Notes: generated from the letters alone by a model not told the origin. A stretch of DNA of 45,488 nt from an uncultured Prevotella sp. (GCA_905233825.1 CAJOFE010000024.1:1-45488), one strand, 5' to 3'. Counted from the stretch's first letter, positions 8,357-16,120 are shown. Program-made: numbers and translations.

Positions 8357-9106
8357 TTATATTTCTATGAGAGTTCTGGTTTCTATCACTTCGTAGTCGC
8401 CCAGCTCGTTGGTCACGAGGATGGCGTTGGCAGGTTGTGGCGTAGCGTTGAACGTTGCACGGACGATGTTGTTGCGTATCTCCTGCTCCTCGCGCTGGAT
8501 GGTGGCCTCGCATTCAGCCAGCATCTGCAGGGCCAAGCGCACGTTCTCCTCGCTTTGCCAGATGCCTTCGCCGAGGGTATCGGGCAGGGCGACGGCTATT
8601 TCATGCCGAGGCGATGTGTTTTCATGCCGAGTCGCAGAGGTTGTGGTGGCCTTTCCCTTCCCCTCGAGAGTTGGGGGTGGTGTCTGTATGTTTTCCTCGA
8701 CAGGGGAGTCTGGAGTTACTGATTCCTCCTCTTGCCCCTCCCCTTGATGGGAGGGGAGCTGTTGTGTGTCTTCCCCCTGAAGGGTGGGGGACTGCTGCGC
8801 GATAAGCTCCTGCTGTGGCTCTGTTTCCTCTGCGGCTTTGTGCGAGAAGATGAAGAGCAGCGCTATGGAGGCAGCAATGGCGACAATTGAGGCCGCCCAG
8901 CGCCACGTCATCCTGATGGTGCGCGCCTTGGGCTGTCGGCTCTCCATGATGCGGTCGTACTCAGCCTCGCCTTGTGCCAGCTCGCCCAGCATCATCCGTA
9001 CAGGGTGCCCCTCGGGCAGCTCCTGTGCCAGCCTCAGCTCCTCTTCGGGCGATGTCTCACCGTCGAGGTAGCGGTCTATGAGTTGTTGTATCTCTTGCTG
9101 TGTCAT
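8357..9106 (-). CDS. Probable membrane-anchored anti-sigma factor
   Basis: 249 residues. A cytoplasmic helical N-terminus (MTQQEIQQLIDRYLDGETS, EEELRLAQEL) resembles the start of FecR/anti-sigma proteins. One membrane helix (WRWAASIVAIAASIALLFIF, about 70-90) leads to a periplasmic part. Residues about 105-155 are a Pro/Gln/Glu-rich linker encoded by three palindromic GC-rich repeat units. The gene overlaps the sigma factor gene by 4 nt (ATGA), the usual coupling of an ECF sigma factor with its inhibitor. The role is inferred from topology and position; the zinc motif of ZAS-type anti-sigma factors is absent. Confidence 0.7.
   Translation of the reverse strand: MTQQEIQQLIDRYLDGETSPEEELRLAQELPEGHPVRMMLGELAQGEAEYDRIMESRQPKARTIRMTWRWAASIVAIAASIALLFIFSHKAAEETEPQQELIAQQSPTLQGEDTQQLPSHQGEGQEEESVTPDSPVEENIQTPPPTLEGKGKATTTSATRHENTSPRHEIAVALPDTLGEGIWQSEENVRLALQMLAECEATIQREEQEIRNNIVRATFNATPQPANAILVTNELGDYEVIETRTLIEI
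8655..8792. repeat. Three GC-rich palindromic repeat units inside the anti-sigma gene
   Basis: Unit 1 near 8655-8685 (TTCCCCTCGAGAGTTGGGGG), unit 2 near 8735-8758 (CCCCTCCC, loop CTTGAT, GGGAGGGG, a perfect 8-bp stem) and unit 3 near 8771-8790 (CCCCCTGAAGGGTGGGGG). All three preserve the reading frame and encode PTLEGKG, LPSHQGEG and SPTLQGED. Confidence 0.75.
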
Positions 9107-9612
9107 TGTTTCATTCTTTTAGTAAGTTCTTCAAAAACTTTCTTGCGGGCTGTGGAGAGCATCGCTGTCACCGAGGCTTTCGGAATGCCCGTTTCTCGTG
9201 AGATGTCGTCGTTCGAGAGTCCTTCCAGTTGTCGCATCTCGAAGAGCTGGCGTTCTCGAGGCTTCAGCAAGGCAATCGCCTGTTCTATCATCCGCTGTGC
9301 ATCAGTAGCCTCTAAGTGTTCCTGTGGCGAGACCTCTTGAATTTGCGACTTGAGGTTTGAGAGCTGAGTGATGTCTCTTGTCTCCGTCTGCCTTCGCCTG
9401 TGCATGCTGACGCAACAGTTCTTTGCTACACGTATGGCCAGAGCCCTGACATTACGCCCCGAGTCAATGTGCTCGCAGTAGCCCCAAAGCTGTATCATCG
9501 TTTCCTGTGCAGCATCCTCGGCATCCTCGTGGTTGCCAAAGAAGGCCGTGCCAATATTCAGCACCTCCGTGCGCAGTTGGACTGCCATTTGTTCAAACTC
9601 TGAGCGTGTCAT
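9103..9612 (-). CDS. RNA polymerase ECF-type sigma factor
   Basis: About 169 residues from MTRSEFEQ. Region 2 shows FFGNHEDAEDAAQETMIQLW near residues 25-45; region 4 shows ALLKPRERQLFEMRQLEGLS then IPKASVTAMLSTARKKVF, a helix-turn-helix that recognises the -35 element. This matches the sigma-70/ECF group of Bacteroidota. The frame opens nine codons further upstream (9639) but the extra residues LLYAYYIC are unlikely to be translated. It is the first gene of a three-gene operon and is probably held inactive by the next gene product. Confidence 0.9.
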   Translation of the reverse strand: MTRSEFEQMAVQLRTEVLNIGTAFFGNHEDAEDAAQETMIQLWGYCEHIDSGRNVRALAIRVAKNCCVSMHRRRQTETRDITQLSNLKSQIQEVSPQEHLEATDAQRMIEQAIALLKPRERQLFEMRQLEGLSNDDISRETGIPKASVTAMLSTARKKVFEELTKRMKQ

Positions 9613-9675
9613 ACATATATAATACGCATAAAGAAGCAAAATATTAAGTTGAAAAACCGCTTTTTTTCAAAACAA

Positions 9676-9757
9676 ATGGCATTTCTAGGGCATATAGATG
9701 CCATTTCCAAGCCCTGAAGATGCCTTCTCTAGCCCCCAAAGATGGCATCTTTTTTCA
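9676..9757. repeat. Degenerate tandem array, 22-bp period
   Basis: Four units start at 9676, 9698, 9720 and 9742 (exact 22-bp spacing). Each begins ATGGCAT or ATGCCAT/ATGCCTT, followed by a TTCTAG/TTCCAA-like core and, in the first three, an A-rich end. Unit boundaries also make inverted pairs such as GATGCC/GGCATC; the last one is followed by TTTTTT and may terminate transcription. Confidence 0.65.
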
Positions 9758-9804
9758 AAAATACGAATGACAGATTTTCTAAAATCTGCGTAAAATTCGA
9801 AAAC

Positions 9805-9876
9805 ACCTCCCCTCCTCCCGTGCCTGAACCCCCGATAAATAAAGGGCTCGCGGGCAATTGACGGGAGGTGGGAGGT
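9805..9876. repeat. Long GC-rich inverted repeat (possible terminator)
   Basis: ACCTCCCCTCCTCCCGT at 9805-9821 is nearly complementary to ACGGGAGGTGGGAGGT at 9861-9876 (one bulge). CTTTTTG follows on the plus strand. It is related in composition to the GC-rich palindromes found inside several genes. No plus-strand gene ends nearby, so a terminator role is uncertain. Confidence 0.6.
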
Positions 9877-9903
9877 CTTTTTGCAAATATCTTGAAAAAT
9901 AGA

Positions 9904-9987
9904 AGCACGCTCCTCAACGAAACAAGCACGTCGCTCGTCGAAATTAGCGCCCTCCTAAACGAAAATAGCGGCTCGCTCGTTTAAAAA
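9904..9987. repeat. Degenerate tandem array, 21-bp period
   Basis: Four units start with AGC at 9904, 9925, 9946 and 9967 (exact 21-bp spacing). Shared pattern: AGCRC/AGCG, then CTCCTC or GCTCGTC/GCTCGTT, then a CGAAA-like end. No promoter, gene or palindrome explains it. Confidence 0.65.
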
Positions 9988-10064
9988 AGGAGGCAGCTTC
10001 CCCTTTAACACAACTTACGCCTAATTATTAAATCTTAACAAATGAAAAAATAAGTGCCATTATT

Positions 10065-10097
10065 TTTGTGTCATTACAAAAAAATGACTATCTTTGC
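10065..10097 (+). promoter_or_regulatory. Strong promoter for the structured RNA
   Basis: TTTG at 10065-10068, exactly 20 nt, then TATCTTTGC at 10089-10097. This is a full consensus match. Transcription should begin near 10102-10105, at the foot of the first hairpin. Confidence 0.85.
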
Positions 10098-10103
10098 AAC
10101 CAA

Positions 10104-10332
10104 CTACGGGGCGAAGAGCCTCAGCGGAGGTGCCCGTAGGACTTTCGAGGGTTAACAATAACAGCATTAGCTATTATTCAGAATATATAGAAATCTACCA
10201 CGTTTCAAATATATATGTTCTACCAGTGAATAAGTCGTTAATGTCTGCGCAATAGCGTGGACGGGACTTATCGGTAGAACAGGGCTTGTGGTAGAGCCTC
10301 TATATATGATAAGCGCCTCTGTTCGCGCTTTT
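10104..10332 (+). ncRNA. Structured RNA, candidate Bacteroidales 6S-type (Bacteroidales-1) RNA
   Basis: A consensus promoter lies just upstream and a terminator hairpin closes the 3' end, giving about 230 nt. Hairpin 1: CTACGGG..GCCCGTAG (10104-10139) with inner CCTC/GAGG. A long rod follows: ATATATAGA 10183-10191 with TCTATATAT 10299-10307; TCTACCAC 10194-10201 with GTGGTAGA 10288-10295; an asymmetric bubble (15 nt against 7 nt); GTTCTACC 10217-10224 with GGTAGAAC 10273-10280; ATAAGTC 10230-10236 with GACTTAT 10265-10271; small apical stem. A rod with a central bubble is the 6S RNA plan, an open-promoter mimic that binds RNA polymerase. The structure is seen; the 6S identity is inference, and the alternative is a regulatory leader of the methylase gene 70 nt downstream. 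Confidence 0.5.
10311..10332 (+). terminator. Terminator-like hairpin before the methylase
   Basis: AAGCGC 10311-10316 pairs with GCGCTT 10325-10330, followed by TT and a mixed stretch. It would end the structured RNA or attenuate read-through into the methylase gene. Confidence 0.55.
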
Positions 10333-10402
10333 CGTATATATGAGTGTTCTTCCTTGCCTTGTTTCTCTGAAGATATAGTCTGCTGTCCTAAGACTATTGC
10401 GT

Positions 10403-13141
10403 ATGGCTGCTATCAAGACGGCCAAGACCTATGTACAAATAGGTCTGGGCTTGGAAGCATTCAAAGAGGCGTATCCTATAGAGGAGATTCCTTTTATGCT
10501 GATGGGAGCCATCGGAGCATCGCCTACCATATTGCAACGCTATAGGGAGGGTAAGAGCACGGTGGCTTCATTCGACGGGCTGTTGGTGAAAAACGTTCTC
10601 GCCTACAGAAAGGTTCCAACGACTGAAATCAATGATCAGTTGGAGGAAATAAAACGTGACAGGCTGGTTCTAAAGAATCGACCTGCCATTATTGCTGTAA
10701 GTGATGGTGTCATTATTAAAGCTTTTGATCCTGCCGTTGAAGAAACCTACGAGAACCATCTTGACAATCTCTATACCGACTACGAATTCTTCTCACCCAT
10801 GTGGGGCGTTCGCAAGATTCGCAATATTGAGGAGAACGATGCTGACGTGAAGGCAGCCTATAAGATGGCGCAGATACATGATGAGATTCGTCGCCACAAT
10901 CATATTGGTATTACGGATGACACTCACGACCTGAACATCTTTATGTCGCGTCTGCTGTTCTGCTTTTTTGCAGAAGATACAGGCATCTTCGAGAAGGACC
11001 TTTTTACAAACGCCATCAACAACACCACACGTCCAGATGCCACAGACTTACAAGAATTCTTTGATGGAGCCTTTAAAACTATGGACATGCAGGACAGGAA
11101 AGGCATAAATGCCCGTTTTGCCCAATTCCCATACGTTAATGGTGGTTTGTTCTCGAAGGTCATTAAGATACCCAAGATGAATGTTCGCATTCGCAAACTC
11201 ATCTTGGAATGTGGCAATCTGAACTGGGCCAAGATCAATCCTGACATCTTTGGTTCGATGATTCAGGCAGTTGTAAGCCCTGAATTGCGTAGCGGTTTGG
11301 GTATGCACTATACCAGCGTGTCGAACATCAAGAAAGTGATCAATCCTCTCTTTCTAGATGAGCTATACGAGGAATACCGCTCATTAGAGCGTAAACAGAA
11401 GGAGCAGGACAGCATCTTCGACCAATCAGCAGAGGGTCGTGAGAAATATTACAACAGCTGTAAACCTTTGATTCGCTCTTGCAATCGTCTGCTTCAGCGG
11501 ATGAAACGGATGAAGTTCTTCGACCCTGCTTGTGGCAGCGGAAACTTCCTCATTATTACCTATAAGGAGTTGCGATTGTTAGAGATGAAGATATTAAAAC
11601 TCATCCAACGTATGACGCCCGATGTGCAGATGCAGTTCGTGGATGGCAGCATCATCGACATCAGCCAGTTCTACGGATTGGAAATCAACGACTTTGCCTG
11701 CGAGACGGCCGTATTGTCGATGTGGCTGGCAGAGCACCAGATGAACAACCAGTTCACCAAGGATTTCGGCGTAAACATCAAGGCTCTGCCCCTGAAGCAG
11801 AACAATAATTTCCATTGTGGCAATGCCTGCCGCACGGACTGGAACGAGGTTTGTCCGCATACAAAGGATGATGAGGTGTATGTGATGGGAAATCCGCCGT
11901 ATTTGGGTGCACGTCTGCAAGATGACAACCAAAAGGAAGAAGTGGAACTGGTGTTCAACAATGAGAAAGGTTGTGACAATCTCGACTATATTGCCTGTTG
12001 GTTTATGCTTGGCTCACATTATATAAATGGTACGCAAGCCAAGTTCGCCTTCGTAAGCACAAACTCCATCTGCCAAGGATTGCAGGTCAGCTTGCTTTGG
12101 CCACATATATTTGAGAAACATCAGGAAATTTTCTTTGCCCATCATTCATTCAAATGGACGAACAATGCCAAGTATAATGCAGGAGTTACCTGTATCATAG
12201 TTGGTGTGAGGAATGAAGAGAAAGGGAACAAGTATCTTTTTGATGATGATAAGGCGAGACATGTCATCAATATCAACCCGTATCTGACAGAAAGCGAAAA
12301 CACCATAGTATATCCTTCAAATCTGCCCCCCTACAATCTTCCTTCTATATCATTCGGCAGTATGCCGAATGATGGAGGTTTTCTACTTCTTGACCAGTAT
12401 GAAAAAGACAAACTACTAGAAGAATATCCAGAAAGCATTTCATTTATCAAACCTTTTATTGGAGCAGAGGAACTAATAAAAGGTATCAATAAGTATTGCT
12501 TATGGATTACAGAAGAAAAAGTGGAGGAAGCAAAAGCGATGAAGGCAATACGTGACAGGATAGATAACTGTGAGAAAGCACGGAGTGAAAGTAAAAGGGC
12601 TGCTACGAACAAATTGGCTTCTGTTCCTTATAGATTTGGCGAAGTAAGATATAAAGATGGGGCATCAATTATTATTCCATCTGTATCCTCAGAGGGAAGG
12701 GACTATATTCCAATGAAGTATCTAAACGATACAGTCATTTCCAATGCAGCCTTTGCAGTCTACGACGCTCCCGAATGGCTTTTCGGCATTCTTACCTCCG
12801 CAATGCACATGGCTTGGGTTCGAGCCATTGGTGGACGATTGGAAACCCGATACCGCTATTCCGCTGGTCTTTGCTATAATCCCTTCCCCTTCCCCAAACT
12901 GACGGAGGCGAAGAAGCTGGAGATTGAGGATGCCGCTTGGGAGGTGCTTGGTGCACGTGAGGCACATTTGGGTATGACATTAGCCCAGCTCTATGACCCA
13001 GAAACAATGCCAGATGATTTGCGTGAGGCTCACCACAACTTGGACCTCATAGTGGATAGCTGCTATCGCGACCGTCCCTTCGCTGACGAGAACGAACGCC
13101 TGGAGTGGTTGCTGAAGTTGTATGATAAAATGACAAAATGA
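10403..13141 (+). CDS. MmeI/Eco57I-like DNA adenine methyltransferase
   Basis: About 912 residues from ATG 10403 (TTG 10397 is possible; a stop at 10376 limits the frame). The catalytic core has motif I FFDPACGSGNF near residue 372 and motif IV GNPPY near 495, marking N6-adenine methylation. A preceding block, LLFCFFAEDTGIF, and the C-terminal block GGRLETRYRYSAGLCYNPFP..AQLYDPETMP..LREAH are characteristic of MmeI/type IIL enzymes, so the target-recognition part is present. The first 130 residues differ: I find no D..ExK nuclease motif there, although total length is near that of MmeI. It probably modifies host DNA, with cleavage supplied by other island proteins. It follows a structured RNA by 70 nt and is convergent with a toxin gene. 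Confidence 0.85.
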   Translation: MAAIKTAKTYVQIGLGLEAFKEAYPIEEIPFMLMGAIGASPTILQRYREGKSTVASFDGLLVKNVLAYRKVPTTEINDQLEEIKRDRLVLKNRPAIIAVSDGVIIKAFDPAVEETYENHLDNLYTDYEFFSPMWGVRKIRNIEENDADVKAAYKMAQIHDEIRRHNHIGITDDTHDLNIFMSRLLFCFFAEDTGIFEKDLFTNAINNTTRPDATDLQEFFDGAFKTMDMQDRKGINARFAQFPYVNGGLFSKVIKIPKMNVRIRKLILECGNLNWAKINPDIFGSMIQAVVSPELRSGLGMHYTSVSNIKKVINPLFLDELYEEYRSLERKQKEQDSIFDQSAEGREKYYNSCKPLIRSCNRLLQRMKRMKFFDPACGSGNFLIITYKELRLLEMKILKLIQRMTPDVQMQFVDGSIIDISQFYGLEINDFACETAVLSMWLAEHQMNNQFTKDFGVNIKALPLKQNNNFHCGNACRTDWNEVCPHTKDDEVYVMGNPPYLGARLQDDNQKEEVELVFNNEKGCDNLDYIACWFMLGSHYINGTQAKFAFVSTNSICQGLQVSLLWPHIFEKHQEIFFAHHSFKWTNNAKYNAGVTCIIVGVRNEEKGNKYLFDDDKARHVININPYLTESENTIVYPSNLPPYNLPSISFGSMPNDGGFLLLDQYEKDKLLEEYPESISFIKPFIGAEELIKGINKYCLWITEEKVEEAKAMKAIRDRIDNCEKARSESKRAATNKLASVPYRFGEVRYKDGASIIIPSVSSEGRDYIPMKYLNDTVISNAAFAVYDAPEWLFGILTSAMHMAWVRAIGGRLETRYRYSAGLCYNPFPFPKLTEAKKLEIEDAAWEVLGAREAHLGMTLAQLYDPETMPDDLREAHHNLDLIVDSCYRDRPFADENERLEWLLKLYDKMTK

Positions 13142-13154
13142 AGAGAAAATGAAA

Positions 13155-13484
13155 TCAAAGATTTCTTATTATTTCATCAATATACTTATCGGATACATTC
13201 GCGATTTCCTTCTTGTCGTAGATGGTAAGCAGATTAACGCATGTATCGTTAGTTTCAATGACAACATTCAGCGTAATAACTCTAAGCCCACCTCGTTTAC
13301 CTCCTCCTTTGCTCTTGACGCCAAGGCGGATTTTGCGTTTACCACCACCCAAAGAGATTCCTGCCTCAGGATTCTCCATCAGTTCAAACTGAAGGTTGTT
13401 GATATCATCGGCAAGAGAATGATAGCGTTTTGCCAAACGCTTAGCTTGACGAAGGAATTCTTCAGTATAGTTAAAGGTTATCAT
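13155..13484 (-). CDS. RelE/ParE-family toxin
   Basis: 109 residues. The fold markers are visible: N-terminal helix pair (YTEEFLRQAKRLAKRYHSL), then RKIRLGVKSKGGGKRGGLRV and the C-terminal strand LLTIYDKKEIANVSD, typical of the RelE/HigB branch with its basic RNA-contacting surface. Members usually cut mRNA in the ribosome; ParE members poison gyrase. It is transcribed after a small antitoxin gene (6 nt gap) and lies opposite to the flanking methylase and helicase genes, ending 13 nt from the methylase stop. Its likely role is stabilisation of the island. Confidence 0.85.
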   Translation of the reverse strand: MITFNYTEEFLRQAKRLAKRYHSLADDINNLQFELMENPEAGISLGGGKRKIRLGVKSKGGGKRGGLRVITLNVVIETNDTCVNLLTIYDKKEIANVSDKYIDEIIRNL

Positions 13485-13490
13485 TTGGGG

Positions 13491-13736
13491 TTATGCTTCT
13501 GCTCTAAGTTCCTTGACCAAAGCATCAAGAGATTTCAGGTCCTTACCTGCAAATCGTCCTTCTTTGGCTTCATTGAAACCTTTTGTGATAGTCTCAGTAA
13601 TAAAGGCTTTCTCAGCCTCAACATCTTTAGAGGATGTAATCATCTTATCAATGGTCACACCTTTTATAGCCCCAAGAATCTTTTTCAAACTTGGGATAAG
13701 GCTTGCATCCTCAATATTCAATACTATCTGTGTCAT
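13491..13736 (-). CDS. Antitoxin of the RelE-type pair
   Basis: 81 residues. The first half (MTQIVLNIEDASLIPSLKKI) forms a strand and helix; the charged second half (NEAKEGRFAGKDLKSLDALV) is the sort of flexible tail that wraps a toxin. No helix-turn-helix is obvious, so autoregulation may rest on a ribbon-type dimer. It has a consensus promoter 27 nt upstream and an AAGGAG ribosome site 9 nt before its ATG. Assignment rests on position and size as well as pattern. Confidence 0.75.
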   Translation of the reverse strand: MTQIVLNIEDASLIPSLKKILGAIKGVTIDKMITSSKDVEAEKAFITETITKGFNEAKEGRFAGKDLKSLDALVKELRAEA

Positions 13737-13762
13737 AACACTAACTCCTTATAAATTCTGCT

Positions 13763-13794
13763 GCAAAAGTACAAATAAAATATGAAATAACAAA
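13763..13794 (-). promoter_or_regulatory. Promoter of the toxin-antitoxin pair
   Basis: On the minus strand TTTG (13794-13791), 19 nt, then TACTTTTGC (13771-13763). It is a near-perfect consensus and overlaps the region just upstream of the divergent helicase gene, so the two units may affect each other. Confidence 0.85.
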
Positions 13795-13810
13795 CTTAAA
13801 ACGAACAAAT

Positions 13811-15826
13811 ATGATGGAACTACGAGAAAATTACAAAAGTGACCAAACAGTCATCAGCTATGAACAGACTGGCAAATCGACAAATACCAATGAACTTGGT
13901 ATGCGCGATATGCAGGCACGGGTCTATGAGAGACGAAACGAGAAATACCTATTGGTTAAGGCTCCTCCTGCATCAGGCAAGTCACGCGCCATGATGTTTG
14001 TGGCACTCGACAAACTGGCTCATCAGGGTATCAAGAAAGTAATTGTAGCTGTGCCAGAGAAGAGTATCGGCCGTTCGTTCAAGGATACTAGCCTAAAGAA
14101 GTTTGGATTCTTTGAAGATTGGAGCGTTCCTCAATACTTCAATCTTTGCGATACGGAGGATGAAAAAGAGAAGGTGAAGCGTTTCAAGGAGTTTATGGAA
14201 CCATTCACTAAGGCAAAAACATTGGTGTGCACCCATGCAACTTTACGCTTCGCCCTAAAAGAACTGAAAGACGAACAGTTGAATGACATGTTCTTTGGAA
14301 TAGACGAATTCCATCATACTTCTGCTGATGCCAATAATGGCTTGGGAGAAGTAGTCCGTCGTCTGATGAACAATACCAATGCTCATGTTTTGGCTATGAC
14401 AGGTTCTTTCTTCAGAGGTGATGGTGTTCCTGTACTGAGACCTGAGGATGAGGCAAGATTCACTCCTGTGCAGTTTAACTATTACGACCAACTGAATGGA
14501 TACAAATATCTGAAGACATTGGGGCTTGGTTACCATTTCTATAAGGGACATTATCTGTCTGCGCTAGACAAAGTATTAGATACAACTAAGAAGACGTTAA
14601 TACACATCCCCGTTACAGGTGCTAAAGCTGCTGGTGCATATGATAAATACCAGCAGGTTAAAGAGATTATAGACCTGATAGGAAGTCAAGTAGATGAAGA
14701 CTACAACACTAATATCATTACAGTAAAAACCAAAGACGGAAGACTGTTGAAAGTAGCGGACCTTGTTAATGATGATGCAGATCATAGGAATCATGTACAG
14801 GGTTATCTGCAGCGCATGAAGAAAGCCAGCGATGTAGATGTTATCATAGCTATGGGTATGGCGAAAGAAGGTTTTGACTGGGAATGGTGTGAACATTGTC
14901 TAACTATTGGCGTTCGTGGTTCTCTGACAGAAATCGTACAGATTATAGGTCGTTGTACTCGTGACAGCGAGGGCAAGGAGCATGCGCAGTTTACCAACTT
15001 GATAGCTGCCCCCGATGAAACGCAAGACGATGTGACTGTAGCTGTCAATGATATGCTGAAGGCGATTACTGCCTCGCTTCTGATGGAACAAGTGATGGCT
15101 CCCAAGTGGAACTTTAAAGTATCTGCAGATGAAGAGGATGATGCGAGTATAGATAAGCGCAGGCAGGTAGTTGTGGAGGGACTAAAACCGTTCAAAACTC
15201 CTGAAGGCAAGCAAATTTGGGAAGAGAACATGGACGATTTGAAAGCCATTGCCTTGCAAGACGATCGTGTGAAAGCCAGCATTGAAAGTGAGTCTCCAGA
15301 ATATATTCACAATATTTTGTTACCCAAGATAGTGGAAGAACGATACCCTCAGTTGCCAGAAGAAGACAGAGAAGCCATCAGTCAGCGATTCAGCTTGGAC
15401 TTTGTCATAAGATCTGTTGACCCATCACCAGTTACGGAGGATGAAGAAGAGAAATCTGAAGGTAATAGACTGGTGAAGATTGCTAATACCTTCATCAATC
15501 TCGACAATCTGGATATTAATCTCATCAAGACCATCAATCCTTTCCAGCGAGCATACGAGATCATGTCGAACGAGATTGATGCGCCTGTGCTGAAAGTTAT
15601 ACAAGATGCAATTGCTGACAAGAAAATCAATATGGACATTGACGAGGCAAAGAAGATTTACCTCACGATGTTCCAGGAATGGCGAAAGGAACATGGTGAC
15701 CATCCGTCATTGCAATCTCCTGACCCAAATGAGCGCCGTATGGCAGAGGCTATACGTATCTTGAAGCACTATAAGATTCGCAGAGACATGGGACTCGGTT
15801 TTCCTGATGATAAGAAAAAAGCATAG
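13811..15826 (+). CDS. SF2 DEAD/DEAH-box helicase of the island
   Basis: 671 residues. Motif I APPASGKS near residues 52-59, motif II IDEFHH near 164 (DEFH), motif III AMTGSF near 196 and motif VI QIIGRCTRD near 377 mark an SF2 translocase of the restriction-helicase type. The C-terminal 60 residues carry MFQEWRKEHGDHP, then NERRMAEAIRIL, a module that recurs in the next protein. Such motors move along DNA and deliver it to a nuclease. No nuclease motif was seen in this chain. It starts 75 nt from the divergent antitoxin gene and is followed after 3 nt by the 96-residue gene, so the two are translationally linked. Confidence 0.85.
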   Translation: MMELRENYKSDQTVISYEQTGKSTNTNELGMRDMQARVYERRNEKYLLVKAPPASGKSRAMMFVALDKLAHQGIKKVIVAVPEKSIGRSFKDTSLKKFGFFEDWSVPQYFNLCDTEDEKEKVKRFKEFMEPFTKAKTLVCTHATLRFALKELKDEQLNDMFFGIDEFHHTSADANNGLGEVVRRLMNNTNAHVLAMTGSFFRGDGVPVLRPEDEARFTPVQFNYYDQLNGYKYLKTLGLGYHFYKGHYLSALDKVLDTTKKTLIHIPVTGAKAAGAYDKYQQVKEIIDLIGSQVDEDYNTNIITVKTKDGRLLKVADLVNDDADHRNHVQGYLQRMKKASDVDVIIAMGMAKEGFDWEWCEHCLTIGVRGSLTEIVQIIGRCTRDSEGKEHAQFTNLIAAPDETQDDVTVAVNDMLKAITASLLMEQVMAPKWNFKVSADEEDDASIDKRRQVVVEGLKPFKTPEGKQIWEENMDDLKAIALQDDRVKASIESESPEYIHNILLPKIVEERYPQLPEEDREAISQRFSLDFVIRSVDPSPVTEDEEEKSEGNRLVKIANTFINLDNLDINLIKTINPFQRAYEIMSNEIDAPVLKVIQDAIADKKINMDIDEAKKIYLTMFQEWRKEHGDHPSLQSPDPNERRMAEAIRILKHYKIRRDMGLGFPDDKKKA

Positions 15827-15829
15827 CAT

Positions 15830-16120
15830 ATGGAATGGCCAGAAGAATTGAATAAGATATTCGACGAGGACCCTTTGTTCGCAAATGTGCATCCAAAGAC
15901 TCCGAAGCAAACACCTGAACAGGTGGTGAGAGAAGGCTTTCATGCAATTGTAGCGTGGAGCAGGGAACACTCTGGGCATGCACCTCGCATGAACAAGGAG
16001 CATCGCGACGAATGGCGATTGGCCAAACGTTTGCAGGGCATTATCGAGGATGATGTCCGTAGGGAGATGCTGAGAAATGAAGATGAGTATAAACTATTAG
16101 ATACTGTATATGATGAATAA
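15830..16120 (+). CDS. Small island protein with helicase-associated-like module
   Basis: 96 residues, no known name. The N-terminus ELNKIFDEDPLFANV resembles the start of the next protein (ELDDILNDPIFNLD). The rest, AIVAWSREHSGHAPRM..DEWRLAKRLQGI, resembles the helicase C-terminus (MFQEWRKEHGDHP..NERRMAEAIRIL). It sits 3 nt behind the helicase stop and overlaps the nuclease gene by 11 nt, so all three should be made together. It could be an adaptor joining motor and nuclease. This is inference from motif sharing; no family is recognised. Confidence 0.75.
   Translation: MEWPEELNKIFDEDPLFANVHPKTPKQTPEQVVREGFHAIVAWSREHSGHAPRMNKEHRDEWRLAKRLQGIIEDDVRREMLRNEDEYKLLDTVYDE

Noticed and set aside
9729..9929. 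66-codon minus-strand open frame
   Set aside because: It runs through the repeat arrays and a GC-rich inverted repeat; the peptide is repeat-derived and there is no promoter.
9676..9987. CRISPR array
   Set aside because: Units are degenerate with no unique spacers between identical repeats, and no cas gene is in the window.
10104..10332. Retron or group II intron RNA
   Set aside because: No reverse transcriptase gene is nearby and no group II domain V sequence is visible.
10288..10545. Possible small plus-strand gene before the methylase
   Set aside because: It overlaps the structured RNA and the methylase start in another frame and has no recognisable features.
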